Notes: generated by a model not told the origin, from the sequence alone. Positions 25,618-34,100 are shown, counted from the first letter of the stretch. The stretch is DNA of 43,941 nt from JAGQRJ01 sp041402045 (GCA_041402045.1 JAWKSZ010000071.1:1-43941); one strand, 5' to 3'. Made by a program: numbers and translations.

Positions 25618-26216
25618 TCGCCCAGGCTCTTGGAGAACACGTAGACCAGGAGCACGAGCCCGCACGCGAGCACGTAGTCCCCCGACTTCAGCAGGACGTC
25701 GAGCTCTACGCGCGCCAGGAACACGACCAGCGCCAGCACGACGAGCGAGAGCGCCGACGCCGCCTGCGGGGTCCGAGGCGTGGGCGCTTGCCACGGGCGC
25801 CGGGGCCAGAGGGCTGGACCGCGGCGCGGCGTCCGCGGGCCCCGCGGCTGCGGGGTCGCCGCGACCGCAGGCTCGGTCGTTGGCGGGTGACAGCCGCCGA
25901 GCTCGGCCACGCAGCCCGGGTGGCACACCGCGCCGCAGGTGGAGCACACTCGGCCGTCGGCGCGCACCACGTCGTCGCGGCAGAGCGGGCACTGCGAGGT
26001 CGGGGCCTCGATCGGGCGGACCGTGGTCTCCGCAGCACGCGCCGGCGTCGAGCGCTTGCGCGGGAGCGGCGGCGCAGGGCGGCGGCGCAGCCGCCGCGCC
26101 AGGCCTAGACGCCAGACGGCTTCCCGTTCGAGGCAGCGGGTGTGATACGGGAGGCCGTCGCGGGCAGACCGCCGGCCTGCCCTCAGGGCGATACTCGCCT
26201 GGCAGCGCGCGCACAC
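25614..26216 (-). CDS. RING-like zinc-finger membrane protein, paralogue 2
   Basis: 200 residues. It opens with a short Cys/His set (C2, C5, H25, C28) followed by a basic linker. The RING-like module then runs C76-x2-C79, C91-x2-C94, H99, C102, C109, H110 (CPLCRDDV...CSTCGAVCH..C...CH). Two hydrophobic helices close the protein (about 147-165 and 172-195). It matches paralogue 1 in the CPxCRDDV start and the spacing of the later pairs. The GTG start at 26216 has AGGAG upstream. A second gene (25264-25617) is coupled to its stop. The N-terminal extra zinc set is unique in this cluster. Confidence 0.72.
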   Translation of the reverse strand: MCARCQASIALRAGRRSARDGLPYHTRCLEREAVWRLGLARRLRRRPAPPLPRKRSTPARAAETTVRPIEAPTSQCPLCRDDVVRADGRVCSTCGAVCHPGCVAELGGCHPPTTEPAVAATPQPRGPRTPRRGPALWPRRPWQAPTPRTPQAASALSLVVLALVVFLARVELDVLLKSGDYVLACGLVLLVYVFSKSLGE

Positions 26217-26421
26217 GCTCCTGCTCTCCTGGTTGCGGGCTCCGAGCTGCAGCGTCGACCTCCTCTCCCCCCTCGGCCTCGCAGCAACGCTGTCGGCCTT
26301 ACGTCACAGGGCTCGCTCGCGGCGGGTGCCGCTCGCCGTCCCCGTGGGTTCGCGGCAGATCAAGCAAGCGGAGGGCCGATTCCGGCGGGAGCACGGCGTC
26401 CCCGTGACGCCCGCGCGCGTC

Positions 26422-27001
26422 CTAGCTGCCGGGCGGGATCAGGCACGGGGCGCCGAGCAGGAGCGGCGCCCAGTGCAGGGCGACGAGCGCGATCGAGATC
26501 AGCGTGTGCAGCGCGAAGGTGTAGGGCTCGGTCCGAGCCTCGATCGGGGGCTGGCCGTCCCCCCGCGGGAGGCACCCCGAGGCGATCGAACCGACGAGGA
26601 ACGTCGACAACAGCGAGGCTACGGGGGCGACCACCAGCCCGAGCAGGAGCCCTTGGCGCAGGACGCCGAGTCCGACGCCCGCCGCGCACAACGCCACGAA
26701 CAGCGGGACGCTGAAGCTGTCCTCGCGGGGGCGCGGGGCGCGCGCGGGGCGGGGTCGCTCTGCGCGCGGCGGGGGGCCCAGGGTGCGGGGGGCGCCCACG
26801 GCCAGACCTCGTCCGCCGGAGGGCCCGCCCCCGAGGCGCGCGGGTCCGCGGCGGCTCGAGCTCGGGGTGACAGGCGCCGAGCTCGCGCGCGCACGCCGGG
26901 TGCGCCACCGCGTCGCAGACCTCGCAGGCGTGCCCCAGCACGCGCAACACCGGCTCCGGCAGAGGGGGGCAGGTCGAGTGCGCGCGCGCCCGCTGCCGCA
27001 C
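26422..27001 (-). CDS. RING-like zinc-finger membrane protein, paralogue 3 (frameshifted)
   Basis: The N-terminal part reads with the RING-like pattern HACEVCDAVAHPACARELGACHP (C, C, H, C, C, H). The C-terminal part in another frame has transmembrane helices (SVPLFVALCAAGVGLGVL; LLLGLVVAPVASLLSTFLVG; LHTLISIALVALHWAPLLL). The frames change near 26,800-26,830. A second slip sits at the first Cys pair: CPPLP reads as CPLCR after deletion of one C from the run TGCCCCCCTC, restoring the pair present in all siblings. Both slips are at G/C-rich runs, suggesting sequencing errors in a real gene. Confidence 0.6.
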
Positions 27002-27103
27002 CTGAACCCCGGCGGGGTCTCGCGCGCGCCCGCGACGCTCGAGGAGCGGCGGGCGCGAAGCGCAGCGTCGCGGAGCGCCGCTCGAGGGAGCTCGAGCGCC
27101 CGC

Positions 27104-27661
27104 TCAGAGGGCGCACCCCAGACTCAGGAGGACGCCCAGGGTCGCCAGGGCCAGCCAGCGCAGGCAGCAGGCGAGGAAGCCGCCGCGATCCCGAGCCAGC
27201 TCCACCCTGTGACCGTCGAAGGGCGGGTGCGTCACGCCGAGCACCAGCCCCCCGGCCAAACCCGCCGCCGCGAAGCAGGCGAGGGTCGAGGCCAGGATCA
27301 GCCCCAGCGCGCCCCCCAGCCCGTGGGCGGCGTAGCTCTGGGGCACCAGGCTCAGCCAGGTGCAGAACGTGAGCCCCAGGAGCACGCCCTGGAGGCTCGC
27401 CGAGAGGCGCTCCTCTCGGGCGCGGCCCTGTCGCGCGCGCAGGCGCGCGCTCGAGCCTCGGGCCAGGGACGGAGCCAGGACCGAGAGCTCGAGGGTCGGC
27501 CGCCCCCGCGGCGCGGGGTGGCACGGGCCGAACTCGCGCACGCAGACCGCGTGCTGGAGCGCCTGGCAGGTCGCGCAGCAGAGCCCCTCGCCGGTGCCGA
27601 TCGGCGCCCGGCACAGCGGGCAGTGGGTCGAGCTGTCGGGGCGGGGGGCGACGGTGTGCAC
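27104..27661 (-). CDS. RING-like zinc-finger membrane protein, paralogue 4
   Basis: 185 residues. The zinc module is C14-x2-C17, C29-x2-C32, H37, C40, C47-H48 (CPLCRAPI...CATCQALQH..C...CH). Three or four hydrophobic helices follow (about 95-175). The start is GTG 27661, preceded by AAAGGAG five bases upstream, a better site than the in-frame choices further 5'. It is the first gene of the minus-strand run that leads to the serine hydrolase. Alignment with the other paralogues by eye gives the same CPLCR start and the same CHP end of the finger; the TM parts have diverged. Confidence 0.75.
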   Translation of the reverse strand: MHTVAPRPDSSTHCPLCRAPIGTGEGLCCATCQALQHAVCVREFGPCHPAPRGRPTLELSVLAPSLARGSSARLRARQGRAREERLSASLQGVLLGLTFCTWLSLVPQSYAAHGLGGALGLILASTLACFAAAGLAGGLVLGVTHPPFDGHRVELARDRGGFLACCLRWLALATLGVLLSLGCAL

Positions 27662-27788
27662 GGGACTCCTTTCTGCGGAGCCCTCCCGCAAACCCTTGGC
27701 CAGCAGCCCTGTCGGGGGCTGGAGCCGGGCCCTGTCTACGCCGGCGACGATCGGGTTCGGGTGCGTCTCGGACCTGACGCCGCGGGCG

Positions 27789-29459
27789 TCAGGCCGGCAG
27801 CTCGTCGGCGGCGTCTTCGTCCTCGTCGACCGGCTTGCGGGCGACCGCCAACAGCTCCAGGGCCAGGCGCTCGCGGCGCACCGCCTCCAGCAGGTCGTGC
27901 TCGAACACGCAGGCGGCGAGCTCGTCCAGGGCGTGGCGCCAGCGGCTGGCCGCGGCGGGCCAGCGCTCGCCCTCCTCGGCCTCGGCGTCCTGGCGCAGGC
28001 GGTCGAGGACGCGGTGGAACACGACCCGCCCGCCGTCGACCCGGGCCAGCTCCACGAGCTCGCGCACGAAGGGGCGGGGCAGCGCGCTGCGCGCGACCAG
28101 GCGCTCGCAGGCGCCGGCCAGGCGCACGCTCAGCTCCGGCCGGCGCAGCCGCCGGCTGTGGCGGCGCAGGCGCCCGAGGATCGTGCGCGCCTCCTCCGAG
28201 AGCTCGCTCCCGCTGAGCGCCGTGGTCAGGAGCGCGTGGGCGTCGGTCAGGGCCTGGGTCTCGGCGCTGAGCCCGGGGGCGGCGTCGAGGGCCTGGTCCA
28301 CGATCCGCGAGAGCTCGGCCTCGAAGCCTTCCTCCAGGGCCAGCCGCGCGCGCATGGCGGGCTCGTAGCTCGAGGGCAAGAGCCCGAGCCCGACGAGCCC
28401 GCGGGTCGCGACCAGCAGCCGGCGCACGTGGGCGTCGTTCCGGGTCACGTTCAGCCGGCGCAGGAAGTCGGCAGAGACCTTCTCCAGGGGCGCGGTGACC
28501 CCGCTGCGGTCGCGGCGGAGCTGGGCTTCGAGCTCGCGCATGGCCTCGAGCAGGGCGTGCATGCTGGGGTAGCGGTCGCGGGGGTCCTCCTCCACGCAGC
28601 GCAGCACCAGCGCGCGCACCGCGCTCGGCACCAGCGCCTCGCGGATCACCCGCGGCGAGCGCCCGCTGAGCAGGCGGTAGAGGGTCGCGCCCAGGCCGTA
28701 GACGTCGGCCCGCGCGTCGACCCGGTCGGCGGCCACCCGCTGCTCGGGGGCCATGTAGTCCAGGGTCCCGACCCAGCCCCCCGAGATCAGCGAGTGCACG
28801 CTGACCGAGAGCGCGAGGCCGAAGTCGGTGAGCTTGGCCTGGCCCGCGCGGTCGAGGAGCACGTTCTGCGGCTTCACGTCGCGGTGCACGAGGCCCTGCT
28901 CGTGGGCGTAGGCCAGCGCGCCGCCGAGCTCCTGCGCGAGCTCGAGGGCGCGCAGCGGGTTCAGGGGTCCCTCGCGTTGCGCGAAGGCCTCGAGGTTCGG
29001 GCCCTGCACGTGCTCGAACACGAGCGCGACCCCGCGCTCCGAGCGCACGACCTCGAGCAGGCGCACGATCCGCGGGTGCTCGAGGGACTCGACGGCGCGG
29101 GCCTCGCGCAAGAACGCCTGAGGGTCGCAGGCCGCGCGCAGGCGCTTGATCGCGACCTCGCGTCCGGTGGCGCGCTCGGTGGCGCGGCGCACGACCCCCG
29201 ACCCGCCCTCGCCCAGGACCTCGTGCTCGTCGAAGCGGTCGGCGAGGCTCAGCTCGGGGAGCGGCTCCTGGTCGCTGCTCTCGCTAGCCAGGCTGTGGAG
29301 CAAGGCGGAGCCGACCTCTGGGGTGCGCTCGGCCGCGGGCTCGACCTCGGCCTCGACGGGCGCGGGCGCGGGCGCCGGCGGCTCACGCGGGGGGAGCACG
29401 ACCCGGCCGGGGGTCGGCTTCTCCTCGGGCTCCTCGCGTCGGCGGACCAGCTCCTCCAC
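27789..29459 (-). CDS. Hanks-type Ser/Thr protein kinase
   Basis: 556 residues, cytosolic (no TM). Kinase core: P-loop GEGGSG (83-88), catalytic Lys105 (VAIKRL), HRDVKPQN (H192, R193, D194), DFG 212-214 and APE 237-239. All essential residues are present, so it should be active. The first 75 residues are a Pro/Glu-rich linker. The last 280 residues are helical and Arg/Leu-rich with no known domain; they may bind the target or act as an autoinhibitory solenoid. GTG start. It is transcribed in the same direction as the RING-like genes upstream of it in the map, but about 128 bp separate it from them. The substrate is unknown. Confidence 0.92.
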   Translation of the reverse strand: MEELVRRREEPEEKPTPGRVVLPPREPPAPAPAPVEAEVEPAAERTPEVGSALLHSLASESSDQEPLPELSLADRFDEHEVLGEGGSGVVRRATERATGREVAIKRLRAACDPQAFLREARAVESLEHPRIVRLLEVVRSERGVALVFEHVQGPNLEAFAQREGPLNPLRALELAQELGGALAYAHEQGLVHRDVKPQNVLLDRAGQAKLTDFGLALSVSVHSLISGGWVGTLDYMAPEQRVAADRVDARADVYGLGATLYRLLSGRSPRVIREALVPSAVRALVLRCVEEDPRDRYPSMHALLEAMRELEAQLRRDRSGVTAPLEKVSADFLRRLNVTRNDAHVRRLLVATRGLVGLGLLPSSYEPAMRARLALEEGFEAELSRIVDQALDAAPGLSAETQALTDAHALLTTALSGSELSEEARTILGRLRRHSRRLRRPELSVRLAGACERLVARSALPRPFVRELVELARVDGGRVVFHRVLDRLRQDAEAEEGERWPAAASRWRHALDELAACVFEHDLLEAVRRERLALELLAVARKPVDEDEDAADELPA

Positions 29460-29543
29460 GCCCCCACGCTAGCCTCGCCTGGCGGCGGCGTCGAGCGATC
29501 CGTCGAGGACGAGTGGACTGGCGTGCACTGAGGTGAAACGGGC

Positions 29544-30125
29544 CTATTCCCTCATATCGCGTGCTGTTGCCATCGCGATGGCAGCCTTGAGGTTTGCGAC
29601 GTGACCGGTTTCCCTCTCGGCCGCCTCGTGCTCCTGCAGGGTGTCTCTCAGGCTCTTTCCAATCGCGTTCCAGTCAATGTCGCTGAACCGCTGACAGCAG
29701 AACTCCGCAAACTCGATGTCCTTCTCGTCTCCTCGGACCAGCTTGGCAGTCACGAGGTCGATTGGATGGGGGACACAGATCCAATGCTTTGGCATGCCTG
29801 TCGGAGTGAAGTGAGGATTCTCGTATCTCTTGGCTCGCTCACTCCAGTTGCTCCGAGTCACGAAGAGTTCCAAGGGGACGCCCTCTGCGTACACTCCATG
29901 CGTGAAGTCGAAGTGAGAGCCTTCACCAACCACCTCAACGACCGACTCCGTCCTCTCGTCCAAGACGATGTCGACATCCTTCGAGAGCCATACGCCGTCC
30001 TGGTCGTGCCAGGGCAGAATGGCAGACGAGCCGATCGCGGTAACCTCGATCGACTCGTCTGCGCTGACTAGGTTGGCGACGGCGTGGCAGACATGGTGGA
30101 ACTGCTCAAGCGTGACACCCGCCAC
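29544..30125 (-). CDS. Nucleotidyltransferase-like protein (DUF6036-type)
   Basis: 193 residues. It has a nucleotidyltransferase-fold signature: IGSSAILPWHDQ (G-S motif) followed by KDVDIVLDE (DxD), with a further conserved Asp/Glu in the FDFTHGVYAEGVPLELFV region. Substrates of this group are unknown; many act as toxin-antitoxin partners. The GTG at 30125 lies 11 nt after the stop of the upstream gene, so I prefer it over a longer frame that overlaps that gene. Base composition is distinctly less GC-rich than its neighbours, as expected for acquired DNA. The module resembles MNT-type pairs; activity untested. Confidence 0.68.
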   Translation of the reverse strand: MAGVTLEQFHHVCHAVANLVSADESIEVTAIGSSAILPWHDQDGVWLSKDVDIVLDERTESVVEVVGEGSHFDFTHGVYAEGVPLELFVTRSNWSERAKRYENPHFTPTGMPKHWICVPHPIDLVTAKLVRGDEKDIEFAEFCCQRFSDIDWNAIGKSLRDTLQEHEAAERETGHVANLKAAIAMATARDMRE

Positions 30126-30136
30126 GACGAAGCCAG

Positions 30137-30463
30137 CTAGGCGGATCGTTTGTGGAAACGATCGAACCGAAAGGGCGACGAAGTAATCAACTGCCGCCAC
30201 TCCCCGGTGCCCGGAAACTCAGCCGTATCCAGGAGGAATTCCAGCAGATCAGGCCGATCGCCCATAAGAATGTCGATCCACCGCTTGGAAAGTGGGTCGC
30301 CTTGCCGTTCGAGCCACATCAGAACCTTCTCGCGATGGTTTGAGTCTTCACGGCACAGACGCACACCAGACTGGCACAGACGCCAGTTGCGTTGGAGTCG
30401 CTGATTCATGCGCTCAAGGCTCGTCACAACTGAATCATGACGGTCTGGGGAGAAGAATGCCAC
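30137..30463 (-). CDS. Small protein paired with the nucleotidyltransferase
   Basis: 108 residues from a GTG at 30463; stop 11 nt before the next start. The middle part, KRWIDILMGDRPDLLEFLLD, followed by TGEWRQLITSSPFRF, is like small proteins that precede nucleotidyltransferase genes; I have no better name for the family. It is mostly helical and has two cysteines. Lower GC, as in the partner. The pair could be a toxin-antitoxin module, with either gene as toxin. No DNA-binding motif is obvious. Confidence 0.55.
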   Translation of the reverse strand: MAFFSPDRHDSVVTSLERMNQRLQRNWRLCQSGVRLCREDSNHREKVLMWLERQGDPLSKRWIDILMGDRPDLLEFLLDTAEFPGTGEWRQLITSSPFRFDRFHKRSA

Positions 30464-30482
30464 CTCAATTGCCGCAGGCGGC

Positions 30483-30557
30483 GCATGTCCCGGGGGCGGT
30501 AGGCTCGCGGGCGTAGCCGAACCGCAGGGCGCGAGCCTACCGCCCCCTGGGACATGC
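30483..30557. repeat. 27-bp near-perfect inverted repeat
   Basis: Arms 30483-30509 and 30530-30557 are complementary over 27 bp apart from one extra base in the right arm; the loop is 20 nt. It lies about 20 bases upstream of the gene starting at 30463. There is no T-run beside it and no nearby transposase. It could be a small palindromic element (MITE-like), a regulatory stem or an operator. The region 30558-30672 holds nothing else I can identify. Confidence 0.85.
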
Positions 30558-30672
30558 CGCTCGGGGCTTGGCTCCCCACAACCACTCCAGCGTTACACGC
30601 GCGAGTGCTCAGCACGCGGACCATTCACCGGCGCCTGCAACCGTCCAGGCCCCCAGGCGTGCTGGCGCAGAG

Positions 30673-30975
30673 ACGGAGTTCACCTGGCTGAAGGACGCCG
30701 TCCTGGCCGCCTCCCGGCACCCGGTCGCCGAACCCTGAGGCGTTCCGCCTGGCCGTCGACGCCAAGGACGCCGCGCTCACGGGCTCCACCCCGGGGACCA
30801 TGGGCGCCTTCGCGTGGTGGTGGAGTCGAGCGACCCGGCCCTCGCCGGGCAGACCTCGGGCGAGCTCGGCCGCTACGACGCCTACGACGGGCAGCTCCGC
30901 CCGTTCCTGACCACGATCCTGCGGCTCGAGGAACGGGCGGCGGCCTCGAAGCGCGCCCTACCGGCTCCCTCAATG
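30673..30975 (+). pseudogene. Decayed gene remnant, identity unknown
   Basis: Protein-like sense is scattered over three frames: EFTWLKDAVLAASRHPV, then NPEAFRLAVDAKDAALTGSTPGTMGAF, then VVVESSDPALAGQTSGELGRYDAYDGQLRPFLTTILRLEE. The segments can be joined with small shifts at about 30,730 and 30,815. No start or stop is in place and no family is recognised. It is followed by a hairpin at 30991-31009. Confidence 0.35.
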
Positions 30976-30990
30976 ACTAGCCTCCGGCGC

Positions 30991-31009
30991 CACCGTCCGA
31001 GCGACGGTG
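30991..31009. terminator. Terminator-like hairpin
   Basis: CACCGTC-CGAGC-GACGGTG forms a perfect 7-bp stem with a 5-nt loop just after the decayed remnant. No U-run follows, so the assignment is weak. Confidence 0.35.
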
Positions 31010-31134
31010 CGTCCGGTCCTCGTGGTCCCGAGCGCGGGCCCTAACTGGCTGAAGCAGAGTTGCTTGCGGTGACCGGTTCGCACGGATGAGGCTTCAGGCG
31101 TGATCCGGCACCGGGGCCTCGTCAGAATCCCAGA

Positions 31135-32571
31135 GTGTCTGGCGACTTCGGGACCCTCACGTGTACTCCCCCCGGCTCGTCCTCAGCCTTAGGGCTCGTG
31201 GTAGGTCTCGTCCTCCTTTGCTGCTCCGTCGGGCATGCCCTCCCCGACAGTCGAGGATCCGGTGCCCGCATTCAGCGTTTGCTAGAGGCGGGGAGACTCG
31301 CGTCGAGCGAAGAGCTGCTCTCGAGGCAGTTGCCGTTTCGCGGCTGGGATCCAAGCCTGTGGAGCTTGCTTGGCCAACTCCGCAGCAGGCAGATGCGCAC
31401 CCAGGAAGCCGTCGAAGCGTTCGACGTGGCGGCGAAGCTGGGGCTTTCACCAGCCGAATACGCCGTGCTGTGTGCAGAGGCGTACCAGGAGGTCGGGGAA
31501 TACAACGAGGTCCTCTCTCTGCTACGCAACGTCGAGTGCAGCGACGGCCTGGCGCTAAAAGTCAGGGCGCTCTCCGTGCTGGGCAAACTCGACGAGGCGA
31601 GGTCGGTGCTCGCAACTGGGGAGATACTCGGCGACCACCTCCTCGTGGCGCTTCCCCGATTTGCGCTCGCTCACGGACGGTCGGGTGAAGCGATCCACTG
31701 GGCGACGCTCGGGGTTGCGAGGAACCCCACTCCGAAGACCTGCATAGAGCTGCTCGACCTGCTACTCGTCGCGGGGCACCTCCGCCTGGCGCGGCAGCTG
31801 GCCAAGGATCTCGATCGCAACCTGCGGGAGTTGCCTGCCTTCCTGTCGACCGCGACCAGGATCGCGATTCGTTCTCAGGACGTTGAGACGGCCTCGCGGG
31901 AGATCGAACGACTCCTCACGCTCTGCTCCCTCGAGGTTCACCCTTCAGCGCGGGCGCACGTGTATGAGCTACAGGGCTACGTGGCGCAAGCCAGGGGCGA
32001 CCAAGGGAAGGCGGCGGAGTCCTTGCTTCGTAGCTACAGGACGAGGCCTACGCCGCACACCCTCGTTCTTTGGTCGGGGATTCGGAGAGGCCAAGGCCTC
32101 GAGGGGTTCGAGGAGGCGAAGGCTCTGCTGAAAGCCCACCTGTCGGCGTCCCCTCGCGATCCTGTCGTCCTCCAGGGATTGGTGGTCCTGCAAGTAGCGC
32201 AACGTGCGCTGAGCGCGGCGAAGCAAACCGCGACGACCGGCCTCTCGATCAAGGAACTGAGTCCCGAGGCCCGGTTGCGTCTGACCTTCTGGTTGTGCGA
32301 TGCACGAGTGGAGACCAACGATCTCGCCGGACTGGATCGAACCCTTGCCCACCCCGAGATGCGACCCCCTGATCGAGAGCTCGTGCGCGGTCGCTTGGCG
32401 CTGAGGACGGGAGACGTGACAGCCGCTCGCACGCACTACCGAGCTGCCCTGCGTGCAGGGTTCAGGTCGGGTCAGCTGGGTCTGATACGAGCGAACCTGA
32501 CGGAGAACGAATTGCCTCCTGCGAGACGCATGCTCAGCGAGTTTGTCCTCCTCACTGACCTGACTCCCTAA
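31135..32571 (+). CDS. Secreted TPR-like protein (ends at an in-frame TAA)
   Basis: 478 residues from GTG 31135. A hydrophobic stretch at about residues 18-35 (ALGLVVGLVLLCCSVGHA) looks like a signal peptide or lipid-less export signal. The remainder is TPR-like: LWSLLGQLRSRQMRTQEAVEAFDVAAKLGLSP, AEAYQEVGEYNEVLSLL, LQGYVAQARGDQGKAAESLLRSYRTRP, LALRTGDVTAARTHYRAALRAG. It would be a periplasmic or surface scaffold. The frame ends at TAA (32569-32571), but in the same frame coding-like sequence resumes immediately (see 32581-32964). The upstream ribosome site is poor. Confidence 0.72.
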   Translation: MSGDFGTLTCTPPGSSSALGLVVGLVLLCCSVGHALPDSRGSGARIQRLLEAGRLASSEELLSRQLPFRGWDPSLWSLLGQLRSRQMRTQEAVEAFDVAAKLGLSPAEYAVLCAEAYQEVGEYNEVLSLLRNVECSDGLALKVRALSVLGKLDEARSVLATGEILGDHLLVALPRFALAHGRSGEAIHWATLGVARNPTPKTCIELLDLLLVAGHLRLARQLAKDLDRNLRELPAFLSTATRIAIRSQDVETASREIERLLTLCSLEVHPSARAHVYELQGYVAQARGDQGKAAESLLRSYRTRPTPHTLVLWSGIRRGQGLEGFEEAKALLKAHLSASPRDPVVLQGLVVLQVAQRALSAAKQTATTGLSIKELSPEARLRLTFWLCDARVETNDLAGLDRTLAHPEMRPPDRELVRGRLALRTGDVTAARTHYRAALRAGFRSGQLGLIRANLTENELPPARRMLSEFVLLTDLTP

Positions 32572-32580
32572 CAGCGTGCA

Positions 32581-32964
32581 GTGGGCCTCGTCCTTCAGCA
32601 GCTAGCCGTGGACAATACGAGCTCGAAGACGTGGTCGGAAGTCCTGAAGGAAGCAAACGACGCTGCCCCCCACGACCCCAGAGTTGCTTTGCTGAGGCGC
32701 ACCCTGACCGGAGAAGGGGAGCTACCTCAACGTTGGGTCGCGCTCTGCGAGCACCTGGCGGAGGCTGAGTCGCCCGATTTGGCGGAGTCGTGGGTTCGTA
32801 TGGAGTCCGCCGTTGGTCAGGACGTCGCTTCGATCATGTTTGTGTGCGCAGGCGTCATAGCGCGGCGGCACAACGACACCGCTCGCCTCAAGTTGCTGCG
32901 AATGAAACTGGAAGAGGCGGGTGTCGCCTTTTGGTGGCGGATCGTGGACCACTCTGGGTTCTGA
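32581..32964 (+). CDS. In-frame continuation of the TPR-like gene beyond a stop codon
   Basis: It starts at the first GTG after TAA 32569-32571 and shares that reading frame. It has TPR-like composition (LKEANDAAPHDPRVALLRRTL; WVALCEHLAEAESPDLAESWV; RRHNDTARLKLLRMKLEE), which continues the preceding gene. So the 127-residue piece is probably the last part of the same protein, cut off by a nonsense change or a sequence error at TAA, rather than an independent gene. No ribosome site is seen before the GTG. Confidence 0.5.
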   Translation: MGLVLQQLAVDNTSSKTWSEVLKEANDAAPHDPRVALLRRTLTGEGELPQRWVALCEHLAEAESPDLAESWVRMESAVGQDVASIMFVCAGVIARRHNDTARLKLLRMKLEEAGVAFWWRIVDHSGF

Positions 32965-32992
32965 CGCGTCTAGTAGCCGTCCGTACACGACG

Positions 32993-33017
32993 ACGCCCCG
33001 TCCGCAGGACGGGGCGT
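32993..33017 (-). terminator. Strong hairpin terminator after the outer-membrane-protein gene
   Basis: ACGCCCCGTCC-GCA-GGACGGGGCGT is a perfect 11-bp stem with a 3-nt loop. It lies 20 nt past the stop (33037) of the minus-strand gene and 28 nt after the end of the plus-strand TPR gene, so it may serve both. There is no strong T-run on either side, but the stem is very stable. Confidence 0.65.
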
Positions 33018-33036
33018 TGGGTCTTGGTTCGTCGAC

Positions 33037-33885
33037 CTAGAAGTAGATCGAGAGCGTGATCGTGAACTCGCCGACCAGGGCCAGGTCGTCGAAGATCCCG
33101 TCGTTGCGGCCGGTGTCGAAGGACTGGTCCACGCCGTTGAGCGAGTAGAAGCGCCCCTCGTCGGTGTGGTCGGCCAGCACGAAGTGCTGCTTGTAGAGGA
33201 ACGCGATATGGAAGATATCCGCGATCTTGTAGTCGAGCTCCACGAAGATATGGCCCGAGAGGTTCTGGTCGTTGAAGTCCGCGTCGATCGCGAGGTCGCC
33301 GTCGGAGAGAATGTCGTTCTCCTGGAAGTCGTAGATCCAGAGGCTGCCGCCGAAGCCGGCCCAGAAGGCCAGGCCGCCGATCGAGAGCTCCGGGTTGAAG
33401 ATCCCCAGGCTCAGGCCGTGGTTCGAGACGACGCCGTTGGCCTGGCGCGAGCTGACGTTGCCCGCGCCGGCGACGGCCTTGACCTCGAGCCGCGACTGGA
33501 AGGCCCAGTTGGAGTGGATCCGGATCCCAATGAACCCGGGGACCTCCCACCCGAGGCGCAGGCCGGTCACGAAGGCCGGCTCAATGTCCAGCTCGCCGCC
33601 GAAGAACCAGTAGCCCAGGTTGACCGAGAGCCGGATCCGGTTGTGGCGGTCGGTCCAGCGGTCGGTCTCGGGGTGGAAGTCGGCGACCGGGCTGAGGTCG
33701 CCCAGCGGAATCCGCTCTTCCTGCAGCCCCTTCGCCTGCGGGCGAGCGATCTCGGTCGCGTCCGCCGTCGGGCGTTGGAGCGTGTTGAAGCAGTCGTCGA
33801 GCGCCCCGGCTTGGCCCGTCGAGGGCAGCAACAGCCAGGCGAGCGCCATGGCCAGAGGCGTTACGGTCCGACCCGTATACGACAT
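33037..33885 (-). CDS. Predicted outer-membrane beta-barrel protein
   Basis: 282 residues. An N-terminal export signal (MALAWLLLPSTGQA) is followed by alternating hydrophobic/aromatic strands: IRLSVNLGYWFFGGELDI, FVTGLRLGWEVPGFIGIRI, HGLSLGIFNPELSIGGLAFWAGFGGSLWIYDF, HIFVELDYKIADIFHIAFLYKQHFVL, LALVGEFTITLSIYF. It ends in an aromatic residue (Phe), the Gram-negative barrel-insertion signal. The start is ATG 33885 with AGGGGGA upstream. Substrate or function is unknown; it has no family name I can give. A strong hairpin follows the stop. Confidence 0.75.
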   Translation of the reverse strand: MSYTGRTVTPLAMALAWLLLPSTGQAGALDDCFNTLQRPTADATEIARPQAKGLQEERIPLGDLSPVADFHPETDRWTDRHNRIRLSVNLGYWFFGGELDIEPAFVTGLRLGWEVPGFIGIRIHSNWAFQSRLEVKAVAGAGNVSSRQANGVVSNHGLSLGIFNPELSIGGLAFWAGFGGSLWIYDFQENDILSDGDLAIDADFNDQNLSGHIFVELDYKIADIFHIAFLYKQHFVLADHTDEGRFYSLNGVDQSFDTGRNDGIFDDLALVGEFTITLSIYF

Positions 33886-34100
33886 GGATTCCCCCTAAAG
33901 CTCGGCTCGCGCTGGGCCGAGGGCGAGAACACTAGCACCCTGCGCCAGGCCATGTCAAGTCGGGGTGGCTCCCCAAGTTCAGGCGTCAGAAGGGGCCCTG
34001 GGCGGATTCGCCGACAGGCACCCCCGGGGTTCGTGACCTAAGGCATGGCTGTAGAATTCCCCCCCTCGCGCGCCGCACCGGGCGCGCTCCAGGAGGACCC

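Noticed and set aside
30483..30557. Second retron msd
   Set aside because: No a1/a2 arms, AGC site or RT is nearby; the stem alone is not enough.
33166..34041. Plus-strand frame opposite the outer-membrane gene
   Set aside because: No domain; the minus strand has signal sequence, beta strands and terminal Phe.
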